This document shows positions 23,309-26,832 of a stretch of 26,832 nt of DNA, in pieces; within the stretch, counting starts at the first letter, position 1, and each line of letters opens with the position of its first letter. The notes beneath the pieces were generated by a model. The model did no database searches and was not told the origin of the DNA. It saw only the letters and a list, made by a program, of their open reading frames with translations. Made by a program: the position numbers and the translations under genes. The DNA comes from Oryzihumus sp036391795 (GTDB taxonomy: Bacteria > Actinomycetota > Actinomycetes > Actinomycetales > Dermatophilaceae). The stretch is taken from the NCBI RefSeq assembly GCF_036391795.1, contig NZ_DASVZH010000264.1:1-26832 (forward strand), in the 5' to 3' direction.

Positions 23309-23515
23309 TTACGAGATGTCTGCGTCGAGGGCGACCCCGGTGATGTCGAGAATCGGTTCGAGTTCGTTCGCTGGCTCGTGCGGGTGGTCGGTGGTGCATA
23401 ACACCGCGAGACCGGGGAACTGGGCGCCGGAGAGCCGCCCACTTCGCGTCGTCGGCGGTGTACATACCGCGTGGAAGCGCCACGTGATCTGACTTCATCA
23501 CCAGCAACGGAGTCC
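23309..23515 (-). pseudogene. Frameshifted remnant of an unrecognised gene
   Basis: On the minus strand one frame reads VMKSDHVALPRGMYTADDAKWA. Then protein-like sequence continues in another frame as FPGLAVLCTTDHPHE, LEPILDITGVALDADIS and TAA. Together they look like one broken C-terminal region, immediately upstream of the RidA fragment and in its frame. I do not recognise the family, and part of this could be chance. Confidence 0.35.
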
Positions 23516-23524
23516 GTGATGAAG
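23493..23524. repeat. 9-bp inverted repeat, 14-bp spacer
   Basis: CTTCATCAC (23493-23501) and GTGATGAAG (23516-23524) are perfect reverse complements. They lie at the junction between the minus-strand gene debris and the MFS fragment. They could be a decayed operator or recombination scar; no gene explains them. Confidence 0.35.
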
Positions 23525-23587
23525 CAGATCCACATAATCCGTCGGGCGCCGGTCCGTTTAGCTACGCCTGGGCGCACGCCAACGCCC

Positions 23588-23809
23588 CCGCATCTCCTCG
23601 GCCGCTACATGTCGGTCCTCAGCCTGACGGTGACCGGCGGCTTCGCGATCGGCCCCGCCATCGGCGGCGCAGTGCTCGCGTACTCACCGGACGCGGTCTG
23701 GTGGGGCGGCGCCCTCGTCACGGGCGCGATCGGCGCGGGCTTTCTCCTCGCCAGCGGTCGCATCCCGGACAAGCCGCAAACCGCGACCGGCAGGTCATCA
23801 GGCGAATGA
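23588..23809 (+). pseudogene. 3' fragment of a second MFS transporter
   Basis: Seventy-three residues from PHLLGRYMSVLSLTVTGGF to the stop match the last ~75 residues of the transporter at 20760 (HLLGRYLSLYTLTFTG, SPDAIWWGGAL and RIPD recur in order). Sequence before HLLGRY has no MFS character, and no ribosome-binding site or usable start is obvious. It is a truncated paralogue or a relative from another source, and it ends 26 bp before the right-hand repeat copy. Confidence 0.75.
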
Positions 23810-23835
23810 GCGTTGTGCCCACACCGGTGACGACG

Positions 23836-23913
23836 TCTCAGTCGGCATCTTCGCTGGTCACCGGCCTGGCGCGGGAGGGCTGGACCCTCCTGGGCTCGCC
23901 GGGCATCTTCGGG
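23836..23913 (-). repeat. Gene-proximal copy of the 78-bp direct repeat (att-like)
   Basis: This copy is the functional 3' end of the LigD-polymerase gene, including its stop codon at 23838-23840. It matches 19307-19384 at 70/78 positions, with the first 26 bp identical. Immediately below it (lower coordinates) lies the fragment-rich accessory segment. Confidence 0.85.
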
Positions 23914-24878
23914 TAGTCCGGCGGGAACGGCATCTCACCCAGCCCCCGCTCCTGGACGTCCTTGTCCCACAACGCGATCGCGGCCGAGACGTCGCCGACC
24001 GCCTCATCGATGCCCGCCCACGCGTCGCCGTCGCTCGCGATGATCCCGGGTGCGCTCCGGACGGTGAAGTCGCCGGGCGCCACGTCGGGCAGTGCCTCCC
24101 AGGTCACCGGCATGGACACCGGCGCGCCGGGCAGCGGTCGGGGGCTGTAGGCCGAGGCAATCGTCCGGTCTCGGCACGCCTGGTTGAAGTCGACGAAGAC
24201 CCGCTCGCCGCGCTCCTCCTTCCACCACGCTGTGGTGACCAGGTCCGGCATACGCCGCTCGAGCTCGCGAGCCACCCCGATGACGCCGTGGCGCACGTCG
24301 AGGAACTCGTGCGTCGGGTGCACCCGGGCATGGACGTGCACGCCCCGGTTGCCCGACGTCTTCACCCACGGCGTCAGGTCCAGCTCCTCGAGGAGCTCAC
24401 GCAGGCCCAGGGCGGCCACGACGGCGTCGCGGAAGTCCCGGCCCGGCTGCGGGTCGAGGTCGATGCGCAGCTCGTCGGGGTTGTCGTTGTCGGCCGCGCG
24501 GACCGGCCACGGGTGGAAGGTCACCGTGTTCATCTGCACAGCCCAGACCGCGGTCGCGACCTCGTCGACGACGAGCTGGGGGTGCCGACGTCCGGAGGGG
24601 TAGGTGCAGGTCACCGTCCGGCTCCACTCCGGCACGCCGCGCGGGGGGTTCTTGGAGTAGAAGGCCTCCCCCTCGATGCCGTCCGGGTAGCGCTGCAGGG
24701 TCACCGGCCGGTCCCCTACCGCCCGCAGCAGGCCGCCCCCGACCGCGACGACGTACTCCGCCAGCTCCAGCTTGGTCACGCCGACGTCGGGCCACATCAC
24801 CCGGTCCGGGCTGGACACCCGCACCTGCCGGGTCGCCCCGTCGGGGCCGGGCACCTCGAGGACCGTCGCCGCGCTCAT
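23838..24878 (-). CDS. ligD: LigD polymerase-domain (primase-polymerase) protein
   Basis: This 346-residue stand-alone archaeo-eukaryotic primase-like polymerase is of the LigD PolDom/PolD (Prim-PolC) type. It fills gaps with ribonucleotides or primes during repair. The catalytic Asp pair is in RIDLDPQPG (Asp140, Asp142). WVKTSGNRGVHVHARV (171-186) binds the nucleotide, and VFVDFNQ carries the third acid. The N-terminal QVRVSSPDRVMWP and YSKNPPRG are family-typical. No ligase or phosphoesterase domain is attached. ATG 24878 is chosen over the longer frame to 24947 because homology begins there. The LigC ligase at 6430 is a natural partner. Its last 25 codons are duplicated at 19307. The gene is divergent from the small peptide gene at 25004. 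Confidence 0.92.
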   Translation of the reverse strand: MSAATVLEVPGPDGATRQVRVSSPDRVMWPDVGVTKLELAEYVVAVGGGLLRAVGDRPVTLQRYPDGIEGEAFYSKNPPRGVPEWSRTVTCTYPSGRRHPQLVVDEVATAVWAVQMNTVTFHPWPVRAADNDNPDELRIDLDPQPGRDFRDAVVAALGLRELLEELDLTPWVKTSGNRGVHVHARVHPTHEFLDVRHGVIGVARELERRMPDLVTTAWWKEERGERVFVDFNQACRDRTIASAYSPRPLPGAPVSMPVTWEALPDVAPGDFTVRSAPGIIASDGDAWAGIDEAVGDVSAAIALWDKDVQERGLGEMPFPPDYPKMPGEPRRVQPSRARPVTSEDAD

Positions 24879-25003
24879 GCCAGCCACCCTAGGTCCGCGC
24901 CCGCGAATTTGCGCGAAATATGCCATCCGGCAACAGAATTCAGACATTCCGGGCCCTAGTCTCCATCGGGTCCCCCACCGTTCCGCCCCTCAGGAGCACC
25001 CCC

Positions 25004-25195
25004 ATGCCCGCCGCCTCCGCCCTGCCCCGCTCCTCCTGGCAGGTCCTTGCCGCCTCCGCCGCCCTCGCGGTCACCGGCCTGATGCTGATCGACCTGCCGG
25101 CGGACTCCTCCGCCCGCGCCGACGCCGTCAAGGCGATCTTCGCCCAGCCGGCCGGGCACCGCGGCACCCCGCAGGCCATCGGCACGCAGCCCTGA
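25004..25195 (+). CDS. Small membrane or secreted peptide (63 aa), unknown
   Basis: This 63-residue product has one hydrophobic stretch at about 13-31 (VLAASAALAVTGLMLIDLP), followed by an Ala-rich tail. It could be a single-pass membrane peptide or an exported peptide cleaved near Ala-Asp-Ser. CAGGAG at 24991-24996 lies 7 bp before ATG 25004. It is the first gene after the divergent polymerase gene, and a perfect hairpin closes it 19 bp after its stop. The family is not recognised. The AT-richer patch at 24905-24945, unusual for this window, probably holds the promoters of both divergent genes. Confidence 0.6.
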   Translation: MPAASALPRSSWQVLAASAALAVTGLMLIDLPADSSARADAVKAIFAQPAGHRGTPQAIGTQP

Positions 25196-25214
25196 CACGG
25201 ACCCAGATGGCGAG

Positions 25215-25245
25215 CACACGGCATACCCGCTTGGTATGCCGTGTG
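25215..25245. terminator. 13-bp perfect hairpin between small peptide gene and msrB
   Basis: Arms 25215-25227 and 25233-25245 pair perfectly over 13 bp around a CGCTT loop and contain GGCATACC/GGTATGCC. The hairpin follows the small gene's stop by 19 bp and precedes msrB by 85 bp. Confidence 0.65.
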
Positions 25246-25330
25246 TCCCCACCCGCCCGGGAACGTTCCGCCTGCTGACAGGGTTGACCAGACCGTGAGC
25301 TGGTTCCGACGTCCCGTCAGGAGGACCCCC

Positions 25331-25750
25331 ATGACCGACGAGCGCACCTACCCCGTCGCCCGGACCGAGGAGGAGTGGCGCGCCGAGCTCAGCCCCGCGG
25401 AGTACCAGGTGCTGCGCCAGGCCGGCACCGAGCGGCCGTGGACCGGCGAGTACACCGACACCAAGACCCAGGGCGTCTACTCCTGCCGCGCGTGCGGCGC
25501 GGAGCTGTTCCGCAGTGACACCAAGTTCGACAGCCACTGCGGATGGCCGTCGTTCTACGCTCCGCTGGCCGAGGACCGGGTGCACTACATCGAGGACAGC
25601 AGCCTGGGCATGAAGCGCGTCGAGGTCCGCTGCGCGAGCTGCGGCTCCCACCTCGGCCACGTCTTCGAGGGCGAGGGCTACGACGTGCCGACCGACCAGC
25701 GCTACTGCATCAACTCGATCAGCCTGCGCCTCGAGCCCGGCGAGGTCTGA
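25331..25750 (+). CDS. msrB: Peptide-methionine (R)-S-oxide reductase MsrB
   Basis: This 139-residue protein is full length for MsrB, which reduces methionine-R-sulfoxide in oxidised proteins. Structural zinc ligands are Cys52/Cys55 (SCRACG) and Cys101/Cys104 (CASCG). HCGWPSF (69-75) and LGHVFEG are core motifs. The catalytic Cys126 is in RYCINSISLRL. AGGAGG ends about 6 bp before ATG 25331. It is monocistronic, with a hairpin on each side, and is cytoplasmic because no signal peptide is seen. Confidence 0.97.
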   Translation: MTDERTYPVARTEEEWRAELSPAEYQVLRQAGTERPWTGEYTDTKTQGVYSCRACGAELFRSDTKFDSHCGWPSFYAPLAEDRVHYIEDSSLGMKRVEVRCASCGSHLGHVFEGEGYDVPTDQRYCINSISLRLEPGEV

Positions 25751-25769
25751 GCAGACCCGCGTCGTCGCC

Positions 25770-25799
25770 GCGCCCACCACCCATCGAGGTGGTGGGCGC
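25770..25799. terminator. 12-bp perfect hairpin between convergent msrB and the next gene
   Basis: Arms 25770-25781 and 25788-25799 pair over 12 bp with loop CATCGA. It sits 19 bp after the msrB stop and 8 bp before the stop of the minus-strand neighbour, so it probably serves both. Confidence 0.7.
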
Positions 25800-25807
25800 A
25801 GCGTGTG

Positions 25808-26443
25808 TCAGAGGGCGTTGACCCGATCCGGGGCGCGCTCGGCGCGGGCCAGGGCCCGCAGCATCGCGGTCTGGCCGTGTCGCCGCGTGGCCAGGCGGGC
25901 CAGCAGGTCGAGCACCGGGCCGTAGACACCTTCGGGCAGGTCGGCCACCTCGACTCCCACGCTGACGGCGAGGTCGTCCCGGTGGACGGCGATCTCCATC
26001 ATCCGGGTCGTGAGGTAGTCGTCCAGGGTCAGGGACCACCCGACCCACGGCAGGGTCACGACGCGGTCGGCGGGCTCAGCGCCCAGCAGTGCGGACAGCT
26101 TGGCGGTCACGTCCGCCACCTGCTCGGCGAGGGCGCGTGCCCCTTCCCCGGCCAGGGCCTCTCCCCCGTCGCGGATGCCGACGTTGATGTCCGCCTCGAG
26201 GTCGGCACCCACCCACGCAACGCTGGAGTAGTGCCCGAGCAGTGTCTTGGGCACGTCCCCGTCGCCCTCCCCGGCCAGCACGTCGGGCACCTTGAGGACC
26301 TGGGTCGCCAGGTGGGCGGCGAGGCCACCGACGGTGAACCCCTCGCAGGCACTCGGCTCGGACCAGTGCGCCGCCACCGCGGGGTGCTCCAGAAGGGACT
26401 GCGCGGCCCCTGCCGCGTCGAGGAAGGCCTCACGATGTGTCAT
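25808..26443 (-). CDS. Maleylpyruvate isomerase N-terminal / DinB-like protein
   Basis: This 211-residue protein is of the mycothiol-dependent maleylpyruvate isomerase (MDMPI_N, DinB-2) superfamily, a four-helix metal-binding fold. CEGFTVGGLAAHLATQV (33-49) holds the first metal His44. The segment TTRMMEIAVHRDDLAVSVG carries the Glu-x-x-x-His pair expected for the rest of the site. Actinobacteria have many paralogues whose substrates are unknown, so the isomerase name should be read as family membership only. ATG 26443 is the first usable start; only a weak Shine-Dalgarno is visible. Confidence 0.82.
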   Translation of the reverse strand: MTHREAFLDAAGAAQSLLEHPAVAAHWSEPSACEGFTVGGLAAHLATQVLKVPDVLAGEGDGDVPKTLLGHYSSVAWVGADLEADINVGIRDGGEALAGEGARALAEQVADVTAKLSALLGAEPADRVVTLPWVGWSLTLDDYLTTRMMEIAVHRDDLAVSVGVEVADLPEGVYGPVLDLLARLATRRHGQTAMLRALARAERAPDRVNAL

Positions 26444-26832
26444 GGCGCCGCATCCTAGGCACCCCGCCGACGGTGGCCCATCAGCAGAACCCCCGTGTCC
26501 GTGCCGGTTCGGCCGTCGTGCGTTGACCTCGGATCCACCCCGGCTCGAGCGGTGGTGTTCTCCTGGGCATGCCGCTGGCCCGACCGTCCCAGGGCCGGGT
26601 GTGGGGCGGTGGCCTCAGGTGTGCCAGGTGACCCCGGTGCCGGTGACGGTCGCGGTCCAGCCGCGCTGGTGCACGATCGTGTGGTGCCGCCCGCACACCA
26701 GCGTGCGCTTCCCCCGGTTTCTTGGAGGCCGGTGGGTGGATTCGGCCGTATGGGCCGGTGGCGCTGTTCATCGGGCGAGCCCGTCGCCCTCATTGAGCGC
26801 CGGACCGCAGGCGGGGTCAAGGCGCTTTTCCT
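26444..26832. other. 389-bp right end without an intact gene
   Basis: No complete gene is visible. The stretch holds the probable HNH-endonuclease remnant at 26615-26767; I see nothing else I can support. Confidence 0.6.
26615..26767 (-). pseudogene. C-terminal remnant of an HNH endonuclease (DUF222 type)
   Basis: A 50-codon minus-strand frame ends with GKRTLVCGRHHTIVHQRGW, TATVTGTGVTWHT and a stop. L-V-C-x-R-H-H-x-x-V-H followed by G-W is the end of the HNH motif as found at the C-terminus of actinobacterial DUF222-HNH proteins. An in-frame TGA at 26768-26770 stops it from extending, and the preceding HNH half (H-H-x-x-x-W-x-x-G-G) is missing. The host gene is therefore broken or frameshifted here. 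Confidence 0.5.

Noticed and set aside
19307..23913. Insertion sequence or composite transposon
   Set aside because: No transposase motif, terminal inverted repeats or short target duplication seen; the direct repeat derives from a gene end.

Overview
The window is very GC-rich, densely packed, with mostly G/C-ending codons. It is almost certainly a chromosomal piece of a high-GC actinobacterium. Supporting signs are a mycothiol-dependent maleylpyruvate-isomerase-like enzyme, a split LigC plus LigD-polymerase repair set, a PPK2 kinase, and an ECF sigma factor with a SnoaL-like tail. The octamer GGTATGCC/GGCATACC recurs, several times inside intergenic hairpins, and from memory this suggests Intrasporangiaceae (Janibacter/Phycicoccus/Knoellia-like). 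The family assignment is inference.

Left part (1-7.5 kb): housekeeping and metabolic genes. These are a GlgX glycogen debranching enzyme, a zapE-ppk2 pair, a RibD-C-type reductase, an alpha/beta hydrolase and a LigC-type ATP-dependent DNA ligase. Middle (7.7-14.5 kb): a three-gene operon of two RND permeases flanking a miniature lipoprotein that resembles only the C-terminal domain of an RND adaptor. The second permease keeps the TM4 acidic cluster; the first has lost most of it. Next come an orphan secreted protein, a GT1 glycosyltransferase, a CaCA-family cation exchanger and a DJ-1/PfpI protein (14.8-19.25 kb).

From 19.3 to 23.8 kb the texture changes. Codon use is looser, gaps are longer and there are several gene fragments. 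This segment carries an RraA-like gene, an MFS transporter preceded by a possible 14-codon leader ORF, an ECF sigma factor with a SnoaL-like tail, and remnants of a RidA protein, a second MFS protein and unrecognised genes. It is bounded by a 78-bp direct repeat (70/78 identical, first 26 bp identical) that is the 3' end of the LigD-polymerase gene. That is the geometry of an element integrated into the 3' end of a protein-coding gene, although no integrase is visible.

Right part (23.8-26.8 kb): the LigD-polymerase gene itself, a 63-residue membrane or secreted peptide, msrB, a DinB/maleylpyruvate-isomerase-like protein and a probable 3' remnant of an HNH endonuclease. Convergent gene pairs are often separated by strong perfect hairpins. 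No tRNA, rRNA, CRISPR array or transposase gene was seen.
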